The notes below the pieces were generated by a model. It was not told where the DNA came from, ran no database searches, and was given only the letters and a program-made list of their open reading frames with translations. From Aequorivita sublithincola DSM 14238 (lineage in GTDB: Bacteria > Bacteroidota > Bacteroidia > Flavobacteriales > Flavobacteriaceae): DNA of 64,000 nt. The stretch covers positions 275,001 through 339,000 of the forward strand of contig NC_018013.1 of assembly GCF_000265385.1 (NCBI RefSeq), in the 5' to 3' direction. The position numbers were made by a program, and so were the translations under genes. Within the stretch, counting starts at the first letter, position 1. Every line of letters starts with the position of its first letter. This document shows positions 44,366 to 53,290 of this stretch, piece by piece.

Positions 44366-45310
44366 CTATTGAAGTCCTCGTCCAATTTTATTAAGCTTGC
44401 CTCCTTCTTCAAATTCTTTGACAATTTTATCTAAAATACCATTAACGAAAATGCTACTTTTAGGGGTTGAATATTCTTTGGAAACTTCCAAATATTCATT
44501 AATAGTTGCGCGAACTGGTATTGATGGAAAATATAAAAACTCGGCAATTCCCATCTTTAGGATTATTAAATCTACATCGGCAATACGATCTTGATCCCAG
44601 TTTGGAGTTTTTCCTTCTATTTGTGCGTTTAGTTTATCTTCATTCAGAATAACCTTTCTAAAAAGTTGAAGCGCATATTCGCGATCTTCATCATTTTTAT
44701 AAAGATTAGGAACCAAAAGTGAAGATGCATTTTTTTCTGAAAGTTTTCCCAGCATTTTCATAATAGCGGTATTCACTATCGGAAAATCATCAACCCACGT
44801 TAGGCGTTTGTCTTCAATGTATTCATAGAGTTTGTCATTGGGAGCAATAACTTCTTTGAAGGTTTTCAGAATAAAATCTTGATCTTCTTTAAAAGTCGTT
44901 TCTATTTTTGAAAGATAGGTTTCGTACCATTCCGTTTTGCGTAATTCGTTGAAAATGATGTTAACATATTCGCCATCCAACTGCCAGTAATTGAGTTTTT
45001 TCTTTTCTATAATTTCAGAAAAAGTGGAATTAGTAGCTATTACTTGAAGTAACTTGTTTTCAATAAAAGTACGTGATGGATTTTTTTCAATGGCCGTGGC
45101 TAAATGCTTCTTTTGGGACTTTGTAAGAAAACTCTCCGCTTGTTCTTGTATAGCTAAAAGCAACTGTATTAGTACTAAATACAAATCCTGCATTTGGTCA
45201 ATACTGTGGTGCAAAAATTTTTCCTGCACATCAATACTTGGGTTCTCACTTTGATTGTATGCGTAAACGGACTGCAAAACTTTTACTCGGATATGTCTTC
45301 TTGTAAGCAT
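44366..45310 (-). CDS. nusB: Transcription antitermination factor NusB (long form)
   Basis: A 314-aa protein whose C-terminal half (about 170-305) is the NusB domain: DKLYEYIEDKRLTWVDDFPI, NEDKLNAQIEGKTPNWDQDR, RATINEYLEVSKEYSTPKS, FVNGILDKIV. It starts MLTRRHIRVKVLQSVYAYNQ, the usual NusB N-terminus, so about 150 residues are inserted within the domain compared with E. coli NusB (139 aa). NusB with NusE binds boxA in rRNA leaders; boxA-like motifs are seen in this window at 350-365 and 2592-2607. Confidence 0.93.
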   Translation of the reverse strand: MLTRRHIRVKVLQSVYAYNQSENPSIDVQEKFLHHSIDQMQDLYLVLIQLLLAIQEQAESFLTKSQKKHLATAIEKNPSRTFIENKLLQVIATNSTFSEIIEKKKLNYWQLDGEYVNIIFNELRKTEWYETYLSKIETTFKEDQDFILKTFKEVIAPNDKLYEYIEDKRLTWVDDFPIVNTAIMKMLGKLSEKNASSLLVPNLYKNDEDREYALQLFRKVILNEDKLNAQIEGKTPNWDQDRIADVDLIILKMGIAEFLYFPSIPVRATINEYLEVSKEYSTPKSSIFVNGILDKIVKEFEEGGKLNKIGRGLQ

Positions 45311-45341
45311 ATATTTTTGAAAGAACGGTTTTTAAAGAAAC

Positions 45342-45376
45342 AACGCACAAGAAAATTCTTGTGCGTTGCAAAGATA
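45342..45376 (-). promoter_or_regulatory. nusB promoter with an overlapping 12-bp hairpin
   Basis: TATCTTTG on the minus strand (45369-45376) is a -7 box. Immediately downstream AACGCACAAGAA/TTCTTGTGCGTT (45342-45368) forms a perfect 12-bp hairpin with a 3-nt loop, which would sit at the very 5' end of the nusB transcript. It could also end transcripts from leucine dehydrogenase, though no strong T tract follows. Confidence 0.5.
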
Positions 45377-45397
45377 GTATTTTAAGAAAAAGATAAT

Positions 45398-46495
45398 CTA
45401 TTTTTCGTTTTTTCTTGCATCAATTCTAGCTTGAGCAATATTGAACGCAGCTTGATAGGTTGTAATATTGTCCGTATCAGCTTTTTTCAAAATCTCTAAG
45501 GTGGTGTTGTAAATGTTTTCTGTCTTGCGAATTATCTCCTTACGGTCATAGTTTTCAAGTTCTGCGTAAACATTTATAATTCCGCCAGCATTTATTAAAA
45601 AGTCTGGAGCGTAAACAATTCCTTTATCCCGCAGCATTTGTCCGTGCTTCTTCTCTTCAGCCAATTGGTTATTCGCCGCACCAGCTATTATTTTTGCATT
45701 CAATTGTTTTATGGTAATATCATTGATGGTAGCACCCAAAGCGCAAGGCGCATAGATATCCATTTTTTCTGCGTAAAGATTGCTTCCGCCATAAATTTCT
45801 ACGCCGTATTTGTCGCGTACTTCTTCCAAACGCTCTTGGTTGATGTCTGAAATATAAACTTTGGCGCCTTCGTTACTAAGATTTTCAACCAAAGCTTCAC
45901 CTACGTTTCCAATTCCTTGAACGTAAATCACTTTATCTTCAAGAATATCGCTTCCAAATTTATATTTTGCAGCTGCCTTCATTCCCATAAAAACACCATA
46001 AGCTGTAATTGGAGAAGGATTTCCTGCACCACCTTTAGATTCTGAAATTCCAGTAACATAAGGAGTAACCGTTCTTACCAAATCCATATCTGAAGTTGCC
46101 ATTCCAACATCTTCAGCGGTTATATATTTTCCGTTTAAGGAGTGAACAAACTCGCCAAACTTCAACATAAGCTCAGGAGTTTTTTGAGTTTTGGCATCAC
46201 CAATTAAAACAGCTTTACCGCCGCCAAGGTTCAAACCTGTTATTGCGCTCTTGTAGGTCATTCCGCGTGAAAGACGCAGTACATCATTCAGGGCTTCCCA
46301 TTCGCTGGTGTAATTCCACATTCTGGTACCGCCCAAAGCTGGTCCCAAAACGGTATTGTGAATACCAATTATTGCTTTTAAACCAGTATCTTTGTCGTTG
46401 CAAAACACAATTTGCTCGTGATCGTCAAAGGACATTTGCCCAAAAACGGGGTCCATTTTATGTAGTTCGTTTGTATTGATTACCTCAGTTACCAT
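45398..46495 (-). CDS. Leucine dehydrogenase (Glu/Leu/Phe/Val dehydrogenase family)
   Basis: NAD-dependent deamination of branched-chain amino acids. The 365-aa protein has LGPALGGTRMWNY (about 50-62), the catalytic Lys in GLNLGGGKAVLIGD (about 87-100), ITAEDVGMATSDMDLV and the Rossmann segment VQGIGNVGEALVENL (about 190-204). Size and the GGGKAVI-type motif fit leucine rather than glutamate dehydrogenase. ATG 46495 is preferred; ATG 46519 would add eight residues. It fits with the HMG-CoA lyase gene as part of leucine catabolism. Confidence 0.92.
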   Translation of the reverse strand: MVTEVINTNELHKMDPVFGQMSFDDHEQIVFCNDKDTGLKAIIGIHNTVLGPALGGTRMWNYTSEWEALNDVLRLSRGMTYKSAITGLNLGGGKAVLIGDAKTQKTPELMLKFGEFVHSLNGKYITAEDVGMATSDMDLVRTVTPYVTGISESKGGAGNPSPITAYGVFMGMKAAAKYKFGSDILEDKVIYVQGIGNVGEALVENLSNEGAKVYISDINQERLEEVRDKYGVEIYGGSNLYAEKMDIYAPCALGATINDITIKQLNAKIIAGAANNQLAEEKKHGQMLRDKGIVYAPDFLINAGGIINVYAELENYDRKEIIRKTENIYNTTLEILKKADTDNITTYQAAFNIAQARIDARKNEK

Positions 46496-46536
46496 AGCTT
46501 TAATAATTATTTTGTTCATCTTCTAAAAAGACGATG

Positions 46537-46567
46537 CAAAAGTAATTGATTGTTATTGATTTTGCAA
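46537..46567 (-). promoter_or_regulatory. Leucine dehydrogenase promoter
   Basis: On the minus strand TTG (46565-46567), 20 nt, then TACTTTTG (46537-46544). The predicted transcription start is near 46530, leaving a 35-nt leader to the ATG at 46495. Confidence 0.65.
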
Positions 46568-46703
46568 TACAAGGGGTGTTAATTCAAGAATTGTTGAAAA
46601 AAACATAGCGCTTTGACTATTTTTAAATTCGACCTTTGTGATTATAAAATTTTTTAATGCCAAATGCGTTTCAATAAAATTTTGAAGATTTAACTTTATA
46701 TAA

Positions 46704-46730
46704 GGATGCGCAATAAATCGCGAGCCTACC
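46704..46730 (-). repeat. GGTAGGCTCGCGATTTATTGCGC repeat, copy 2
   Basis: The reverse complement contains GTAGGCTCGCGATTTATTGC, which resembles the element at 5721-5746 (GTAGGCTCGGCGATTTATCG). Both are intergenic and palindromic around ATTTAT. It lies just before the ABC exporter gene. Confidence 0.5.
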
Positions 46731-46745
46731 ATTGATTTCTTAAAA

Positions 46746-48503
46746 ATGAAAGAATTAAAATACCTCAATAAATATTTTCTAAAATACAAAGGCCGCCTCT
46801 TATTAGGTGTTTTTATAACCATAATTGCTACCGCCTTTAAGCTGGTAGTACCAATGAAAGTTGGTGATTCTGTTACAGCAGTGAAACAATATCTGAACGG
46901 ACAAATAACAGATATTGCCATTGTGAAGCACGAACTTCTCATTAATATTCTTTTACTTTTAGGAGCAGCTTTGCTTTCCGCATTGTTCACTTTTATGATG
47001 CGGCAAACCTTTATTGTGGTTTCTCGCTATGTGGAATACGACCTTAAAAACGAAATTTTTCAGCATTACGAAAAACTATCACTCGGTTTCTATAAACAAA
47101 ACCGAACAGGCGATTTGATGAACCGTATTAGCGAAGATGTTTCCAAAGTGCGGATGTACGTTGGGCCAGCGTTAATGTACAGCATTACAACCGTTACGCT
47201 TTTTATTGTGGTTGTGAGCTATATGTTTTACAAAGCTCCTACGCTCACTTTATATGCAATTGCGCCGCTGCCAATTCTTTCATTAGCTATTTATAAATTG
47301 AGTGTTCTCATAAACCAACGCACCACGATTGTGCAGCAATATCTTTCAAAACTTACCACTTTTACACAGGAAAGTTTTAGCGGAATAGCAGTAATAAAAG
47401 CCTACGGAATTGAACCCAGAACCAATGCAAATTTTGAAGAACTAGCCGAAGGCAGCAAAGTTAAAAACATCGATTTGGCTAAAGTCCAAGCCTTGTTTTT
47501 TCCGCTAATGATGCTGCTGATTGGTGTGAGCAACATCCTTGTTATTTACATTGGCGGCACACGATACATAAGTGGTGAAATTGCAGAATTTGGAACCATT
47601 GTAGAATTTTTGATTTATGTAAATATGCTCACTTGGCCTGTTGCCGTAGTGGGTTGGGTAACTTCTATGGTTCAACAAGCCGAAGCTTCACAGAAACGTA
47701 TTAACGAGTTTTTAAAAACGGAACCTTCCATCCAGAATTTAGTGGAGGTTAGTACTCCTGTTCAAGGAAACATCGAATTCAACAACCTAACATTTACCTA
47801 TCCAGATACAGGAATCACGGCACTTAAAGATGTTTCATTCACTGTAAAACCAGGCGAAACTTTGGCTATTGTTGGAAATACAGGTTCTGGAAAATCTACG
47901 ATTCTTGAATTAATCGGCAGACTTTATGACGTTGAAGAAGGAATGTTAACAATTGATGAAACCCCAATAAGAAATCTAAACCTGGAAGATTTACGCCACA
48001 GCATTGGTTATGTACCGCAGGATGCCTTTCTTTTCAGCGATTCCCTTCGAAATAATATTCGTTTTGGAAAAGAAGACGCTTCGGAAGAAGAAGTGATTGA
48101 AGCTGCAAAAAACGCAGCAGTTCACAAAAACATTATCGGGTTTACGAATGGTTATGACACTATATTGGGCGAACGCGGAATTACTTTGAGCGGCGGACAA
48201 AAACAACGGGTTTCCATTGCAAGAGCAATTATTAAAGACCCAAAAATACTTCTTTTTGATGATTGTCTTTCCGCAGTAGATACTGAAACGGAAGAGGAAA
48301 TACTTCAGAATCTCAGCAAAATTTCAAAAGAAAAAACCACGATAATTGTGAGTCACAGGATTTCTTCAGCAAAGAATGCAACTAAGATTATCGTTCTGAA
48401 TGAAGGAAAAATAATCCAGCAAGGTTCTCACAATGAATTAGTAAATGCCGAAGGTTATTATAAGGAACTATACGCAAAGCAACTTTTAGAAAAAGAAATG
48501 TAA
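46746..48503 (+). CDS. ABC exporter, MsbA-like (fused permease-ATPase)
   Basis: A 585-aa half-transporter that works as a homodimer. Six membrane helices (about 18-300) with the DLMNRISEDVSKVRMYVGPA coupling segment precede the nucleotide-binding domain: Walker A VGNTGSGKST (about 377-386), Q-loop YVPQDAFLFS, signature LSGGQKQRVSIARA (about 482-495), Walker B ILLFDDCLSAVD (about 503-514) and the H-loop VSHR. The substrate is unknown: lipid or drug export is typical. The catalytic Glu after Walker B is aspartate-cysteine here (FDDC), a variation to note. Confidence 0.92.
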   Translation: MKELKYLNKYFLKYKGRLLLGVFITIIATAFKLVVPMKVGDSVTAVKQYLNGQITDIAIVKHELLINILLLLGAALLSALFTFMMRQTFIVVSRYVEYDLKNEIFQHYEKLSLGFYKQNRTGDLMNRISEDVSKVRMYVGPALMYSITTVTLFIVVVSYMFYKAPTLTLYAIAPLPILSLAIYKLSVLINQRTTIVQQYLSKLTTFTQESFSGIAVIKAYGIEPRTNANFEELAEGSKVKNIDLAKVQALFFPLMMLLIGVSNILVIYIGGTRYISGEIAEFGTIVEFLIYVNMLTWPVAVVGWVTSMVQQAEASQKRINEFLKTEPSIQNLVEVSTPVQGNIEFNNLTFTYPDTGITALKDVSFTVKPGETLAIVGNTGSGKSTILELIGRLYDVEEGMLTIDETPIRNLNLEDLRHSIGYVPQDAFLFSDSLRNNIRFGKEDASEEEVIEAAKNAAVHKNIIGFTNGYDTILGERGITLSGGQKQRVSIARAIIKDPKILLFDDCLSAVDTETEEEILQNLSKISKEKTTIIVSHRISSAKNATKIIVLNEGKIIQQGSHNELVNAEGYYKELYAKQLLEKEM

Positions 48504-48568
48504 ATTTACTTTGGTTGGTTTGGATTTTTTTTAGATTTTTGGCTACACCTAAGCAAAAAACAGGAATT

Positions 48569-48964
48569 ATGAGTGATAATTATACGATGGAGCAAGAAGA
48601 AATTTTTTCAAAAGTAATGCGTGCTGGAAGACGCACATACTTTTTTGATGTAAGGTCTACAAAAGCAGGAGATTTTTACCTTACCATTACGGAGAGCAAA
48701 AAATTTACGAATGATGATGGTTCCTACCATTACAAAAAGCACAAAATCTACCTTTATAAAGAAGACTTCAGTGAATTCAAAGATACTTTGGATGAAATGA
48801 TAAACTATGTAATCGACGAAAAAGGCGAAGAAGTAATAAGCGAACGCCACCAAAAAGATTACAAAAAAGAAAGCGATGAAATGCCAATGGCAGCAGAGCC
48901 AACTTCAGAAAACGTAACAACAGATACAAGCAGTTTTACTGATATAGAGTTTGACGATATATAG
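48569..48964 (+). CDS. PUR-domain DNA/RNA-binding protein (DUF3276)
   Basis: A 131-aa cytoplasmic protein with one PUR repeat (about 8-90): EEIFSKVMRAGRRTYFFDVR, GDFYLTITESKK and KIYLYKEDFSEFKDTL. The tail is acidic and disordered (TDTSSFTDIEFDDI). Bacterial PUR proteins such as Borrelia BpuR bind single-stranded DNA and RNA. The ATG at 48569 is preferred to one at 48515. A terminator lies 75 nt downstream. Confidence 0.9.
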   Translation: MSDNYTMEQEEIFSKVMRAGRRTYFFDVRSTKAGDFYLTITESKKFTNDDGSYHYKKHKIYLYKEDFSEFKDTLDEMINYVIDEKGEEVISERHQKDYKKESDEMPMAAEPTSENVTTDTSSFTDIEFDDI

Positions 48965-49038
48965 GTGACAAGTGTTTGATGACGGATGACAGATGTTTGA
49001 AATTCGTCAACTTTACAAAAAAGTTTCTTTTAAAATTT

Positions 49039-49072
49039 TACCGGCGCAGTAGCAACTGTTGCCGGTTTTTTA
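49039..49072 (+). terminator. Terminator after the PUR-domain gene
   Basis: ACCGGC and GCCGGTTTTTT pair, with AGT/ACT adding to the stem, then a T run. The preceding 48961-49000 stretch holds a GATGACGGATGACAGATG repeat. Confidence 0.75.
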
Positions 49073-49146
49073 TTTTCCGAAACAACAGAAGCTCAAATAC
49101 TTTGCTTATTTTCAATCCCTGAAATCCACAACTACAAATTCTTTCA

Positions 49147-50739
49147 ATGGTAAAAAAATTATACCAACCTTATAAGCCAAATTTAGACTTTTCAGGATTG
49201 GACCATATTGTGATTGGTAGTGGAATGGGTGGCCTTACCGTCGCCACTTGGCTTGCAAAGGCTGGAAAAAAGGTTGCTATTTTTGAACGTCATTTCGTTC
49301 CTGGTGGATTTACTCATAGTTTTAGACGGAAAGACGGTTTTCAATGGGACGTTGGCGTTCACTATGTTGGTAATATGGCGGAGGACTCATCGCTTCGTGA
49401 TTTTTTCAACTTTTTGACTGATGGAAAACTGGAATGGGAGTCTATGGGCGAAGTGTATGATGTTGCAAATATTGATGGTGAAGAATATGTTTTTAAAGCT
49501 GGAAAGGAAAATTTCAGAAAGCAAATGATTGTCTATTTTCCAGAGGAAGAAAAAGCAATTGATGCCTATTTAAAACTGCTTACGAAAACCAGCAAACGCG
49601 CCAGTGCTTTCTATTTTGAAAAAGTTTTTGAACCTTGGTTTAGTAAGTCCGTTGGATGGATTTTTAGAAAAAGATATTCGAAGTTTTCACAAAGAACAAC
49701 TTATGAAGTTTTAAGTGAAATAACCCAAAACAAACGATTGATTTCTGTGTTGTGCGCACAATGCGGCAACTACGGGCTTTCCCCTAAAAACAGCAGTTTC
49801 GGTGCTCACGCGATGGTTATTGGCCACTTTTTGGAAGGTGGTTATTACCCAATTGGCGGTGCCGACAAAATTTGCGAAAAAACGCTTGAAGTTTTTACAG
49901 CAAACGGCGGGAAGATTTATATAAACGCCGATGTTACTAAAATTGTAACTGAAAACAATCGCGTTCAAGGAATTCAAATAGACGAAAAATTCATCCCTTG
50001 TAAAAGTGTGATAAGCAACATTGGAGTAAATAATACTTTCAATCATTTACTTTCGGAAGCAGATAGAAATAGGTGCGATTTCAGTTTAAAAAATGTGAAA
50101 CCTGCAAGCGCGCATATCTGTTTATATCTCGGTTTGAATAAATCCAGTGAAACATTAAATCTTCCGAAGCATAATTTTTGGTATTACAAACATGAAAATA
50201 TAGATGAAATTTTTGACGAAGCTACTTTGGAAAATGCTCCAGAAAATTTCGCTTATATCTCCTTCCCTTCCGCAAAAGATCCAAACTGGGAAATTAAAAA
50301 TCCTGGAACGGCTACAATTCAGGCCATTTCCGTGGCAAATATGGAATGGTTTGAAGACTTTAAAGATTCAAACTGGATGAAACGCGGTAATGAATATTTA
50401 TTCCTTAAAAAGAATTTCGAAACTGAAATGCTAAAGGTTTTATACAAATTCTACCCACAGATTGAAGGAACTATCATTGCTTCCGAAGTTTCAACTCCAC
50501 TTTCCACCGAAAATTTCACCAATTATAAAAGTGGCGAAATTTACGGGTTGGCACATTCCCCAGAACGTTTTACACTTCCTTTTTTAAGACCAAAAACGAA
50601 AATAAAAGGACTGTTTTTAGCAGGACAAGACATAACTCTTGTAGGCGTTGCAGGAGCTATGCTTTCAGGTTTGCTTTGTGCAACAGCCATTTTGAAAATG
50701 GGCTCGTGGAAAATTTTCAAAGAAATACGCAACCAATAA
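49147..50739 (+). CDS. CrtI/RetSat-like FAD-dependent oxidoreductase
   Basis: A 530-aa flavoprotein of the phytoene desaturase/retinol saturase superfamily. The N-terminal dinucleotide fold is HIVIGSGMGGLTVATWLAKA (about 21-40), followed by GGFTHSFRRKDGFQWDVGVH (about 58-77); the C-terminal FAD segment is GLFLAGQDITLVGVAGAMLS (about 494-513). The GVHYVG stretch is typical of RetSat-like proteins rather than CrtI. The substrate is probably a polyene lipid such as a carotenoid or retinoid, but it is not in the crt cluster. Confidence 0.88.
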   Translation: MVKKLYQPYKPNLDFSGLDHIVIGSGMGGLTVATWLAKAGKKVAIFERHFVPGGFTHSFRRKDGFQWDVGVHYVGNMAEDSSLRDFFNFLTDGKLEWESMGEVYDVANIDGEEYVFKAGKENFRKQMIVYFPEEEKAIDAYLKLLTKTSKRASAFYFEKVFEPWFSKSVGWIFRKRYSKFSQRTTYEVLSEITQNKRLISVLCAQCGNYGLSPKNSSFGAHAMVIGHFLEGGYYPIGGADKICEKTLEVFTANGGKIYINADVTKIVTENNRVQGIQIDEKFIPCKSVISNIGVNNTFNHLLSEADRNRCDFSLKNVKPASAHICLYLGLNKSSETLNLPKHNFWYYKHENIDEIFDEATLENAPENFAYISFPSAKDPNWEIKNPGTATIQAISVANMEWFEDFKDSNWMKRGNEYLFLKKNFETEMLKVLYKFYPQIEGTIIASEVSTPLSTENFTNYKSGEIYGLAHSPERFTLPFLRPKTKIKGLFLAGQDITLVGVAGAMLSGLLCATAILKMGSWKIFKEIRNQ

Positions 50740-50884
50740 AAAATAGATTGATTTCATATTTCAGAAATTTGACAAGTTTATTTTCGAAATAGCAAAAACA
50801 AAAAATTCTACAACCGAAACTATATTTTCCTATCTTTCAACGCTAATACGCTTTTAGGAAACCTTTAATAAAAGCAATTATTTT

Positions 50885-53290
50885 ATGGATAATCATTCTG
50901 AAAATTTAAAGGCACTAAATGAAAAACTGGAGCTGCTGCTTAAAAAACAGGAGCTTTTTTCAAGGGAAATTTGGGATATCAAGGAGCAACTTCAAAACTT
51001 AAACGTGAAAGCTAGCAAAGCGATTCAGCAGCCAATTGAGCAACCACGTAAGCCTGAAAATGAAATTATAATTAAGAAAGTTGATTCCGTAGAGCAAGTG
51101 ACGGAATTACCAGAATACATTTTGGAGGAAGCTGTCATTCCGCCTTTAACTTCGACTTCAACTTCATATTCATCTTCAACTTCGACTTCGACCCCAACGC
51201 CACGCTTCACCAAAAAAAAGAAGTCAGATCTCGAAAAATTTATTGGTGAAAACCTTATCAATAAAATTGGAATCCTCATCACGATTATTGGTGTTACCAT
51301 TGGCGCAAAATACACCATTGAAAATGATCTTATAAGCCCGTTAACACGAATTATTCTAGGTTATTTAGTTGGCTTGGGCTTGCTGGGTTTCGGAATAAAG
51401 CTGAAAGCAAAGTACAAAAGTTTCAGCGCAGTTTTAGTTAGCGGCGCGATGGTGATTATGTATTCTATTACGTTTTCGGCCTATTCTTTTTATGAACTGA
51501 TTCCGCAAACCTTTGCTTTTTTACTGATGCTGGTTTTTACAGTTTTCACAGTCGTTGCAGCTTTAAATTACAACCATTCCATCATTGCACATTTAGGTTT
51601 AGTGGGCGCTTACGCGGTTCCGTTTTTATTGAGCAACGATTCTGGCAGGGTGGAAATTTTGTTCAGTTACATAGCGATTATAAATATTGGGATCCTTATA
51701 ATTTCCTTTAAAAAATATTGGAAATCAATATATTACTCTGCCTTTTTCTTCACTTGGGCTATTTATTTATCTTGGTACCTTTTTTCTTATGAATCTGAAA
51801 ATTTCACGCTTGCATTTCTATTTTTCACAATTTTCTTTGTCATTTTTTATTGCACCTTTCTAGCCTATAAATTAATCAAAAAAGAGAAATTTAATATTGG
51901 TGATATCATTTTGCTGTTGGCAAATTCCTTCATTTTTTATGGTGTGGGTTATTCGCTGCTTTCAGATTATAAAAATGGCGAAGAACTTCTAGGACTTTTC
52001 ACCTTATCAAATGCAATTATCCATTTTGCCGTAAGCGTTTATATCTACAAGCAAAAACTGGCAGATAGAAACTTCTTCAACCTTATTGCCGGCTTGGTTT
52101 TGGTTTTTATAACATTGGCTGTTCCAGTGCAATTGGATGGCAATTGGGTAACAATAGTTTGGGCTGGAGAAGCTACTTTATTGTTTTGGATTGGAAGAAC
52201 AAAAGCAGTTCCCGTTTACGAAAAACTTTCATACATTTTAATGGTACTCGCCTTAATCAGCTTGGCTCAAGATTGGATGGATTATTCACCTTATAACGCT
52301 TTAGGCGAAGAAAGTGCGTTTACCCCAATTTTCAATCTTAGGTTTTTAACGGGTGTTTTGTTTCTCGCGGCTTTCGGATTTATTAATTATCTTTTGATGA
52401 ATACGAAGTTTCCTTCACCGTTTAAAAAAGGAGGATTCTTCCAAATGCTGATTTCCATTATTATTCCGACAATATTCATTTTAGTACTTTACAATTGCTT
52501 TTGTCTTGAAATTGCGGACTATTGGAACACAAAATACAGCGCTTCCTATTTAGAAATAAATGGCGCCAATGATTCGTACCCCAACTATTTCCAAAACGAG
52601 GATTACCACAATTTTAAGGTTGTCTGGATTTACATTTATTCGTTATTATTTATAGCAGCTCTTTCCATTTTCAATATTAAAAAACTAAAAAATAAGATTC
52701 TTGGTTATGCGCTAGTCGTGGTAAGTGCCTTCGCTTTTTTGCTGTTTTTTACCGAAGGAATTTTTGCTCTTAGCGATTTAAGAGAAACCTATATTGACAA
52801 CACAGCATCAGAATATTACACTCACGGGATTTTCAATATATTGATCCGTTACATTGCAATACTTAGCGCGCTGGCCTTGGTTTTTGCAGGTTGGCTTTCA
52901 GTGAGAACTGGTGTTTTGAAAAACGGACTTCAAACCCCATTCACTATTTTGACGCATATAATTTTTCTTGCAATTTTGAGTAGCGAACTCATTGCTTGGA
53001 TGGATCTTGCAGGCTCAACACAATCCTATAAACTAGGCTTGAGCATTCTTTGGGGATTGTATGCTTTACTGCTCATTATCATTGGTATTTGGAAGTGCAA
53101 ACCATCGCTGCGCATTATGGCTATTGTACTATTTGGGTTTACGTTACTAAAACTTTTCCTTTACGATATTTCAGATATGTCAACGATTTCGAAAACAATT
53201 GTTTTCGTTATTTTAGGCGTGCTGCTTTTGATAATTTCATTTTTATATAATAAGTTTAAAACTAAAATTACCAATGATGTGGAAGAATAA
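50885..53290 (+). CDS. DUF2339 multi-spanning membrane protein
   Basis: An 801-aa membrane protein. An N-terminal coiled coil (about 5-40) and a low-complexity linker of Ser-Thr-Pro repeats (TSTSTSYSSSTSTSTPTP, about 89-106) precede roughly twenty helices starting near 125 (GENLINKIGILITIIGVTIG, the DUF2339 opening). Function is not established. The gene overlaps the DUF3999 gene by 17 nt; the two families often occur together, so a joint envelope role is inferred. Confidence 0.9.
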   Translation: MDNHSENLKALNEKLELLLKKQELFSREIWDIKEQLQNLNVKASKAIQQPIEQPRKPENEIIIKKVDSVEQVTELPEYILEEAVIPPLTSTSTSYSSSTSTSTPTPRFTKKKKSDLEKFIGENLINKIGILITIIGVTIGAKYTIENDLISPLTRIILGYLVGLGLLGFGIKLKAKYKSFSAVLVSGAMVIMYSITFSAYSFYELIPQTFAFLLMLVFTVFTVVAALNYNHSIIAHLGLVGAYAVPFLLSNDSGRVEILFSYIAIINIGILIISFKKYWKSIYYSAFFFTWAIYLSWYLFSYESENFTLAFLFFTIFFVIFYCTFLAYKLIKKEKFNIGDIILLLANSFIFYGVGYSLLSDYKNGEELLGLFTLSNAIIHFAVSVYIYKQKLADRNFFNLIAGLVLVFITLAVPVQLDGNWVTIVWAGEATLLFWIGRTKAVPVYEKLSYILMVLALISLAQDWMDYSPYNALGEESAFTPIFNLRFLTGVLFLAAFGFINYLLMNTKFPSPFKKGGFFQMLISIIIPTIFILVLYNCFCLEIADYWNTKYSASYLEINGANDSYPNYFQNEDYHNFKVVWIYIYSLLFIAALSIFNIKKLKNKILGYALVVVSAFAFLLFFTEGIFALSDLRETYIDNTASEYYTHGIFNILIRYIAILSALALVFAGWLSVRTGVLKNGLQTPFTILTHIIFLAILSSELIAWMDLAGSTQSYKLGLSILWGLYALLLIIIGIWKCKPSLRIMAIVLFGFTLLKLFLYDISDMSTISKTIVFVILGVLLLIISFLYNKFKTKITNDVEE

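Noticed and set aside
46553..46990. 145-codon minus-strand frame overlapping the ABC exporter start
   Set aside because: It is antisense to a conserved membrane-domain coding region and has no recognisable domain.
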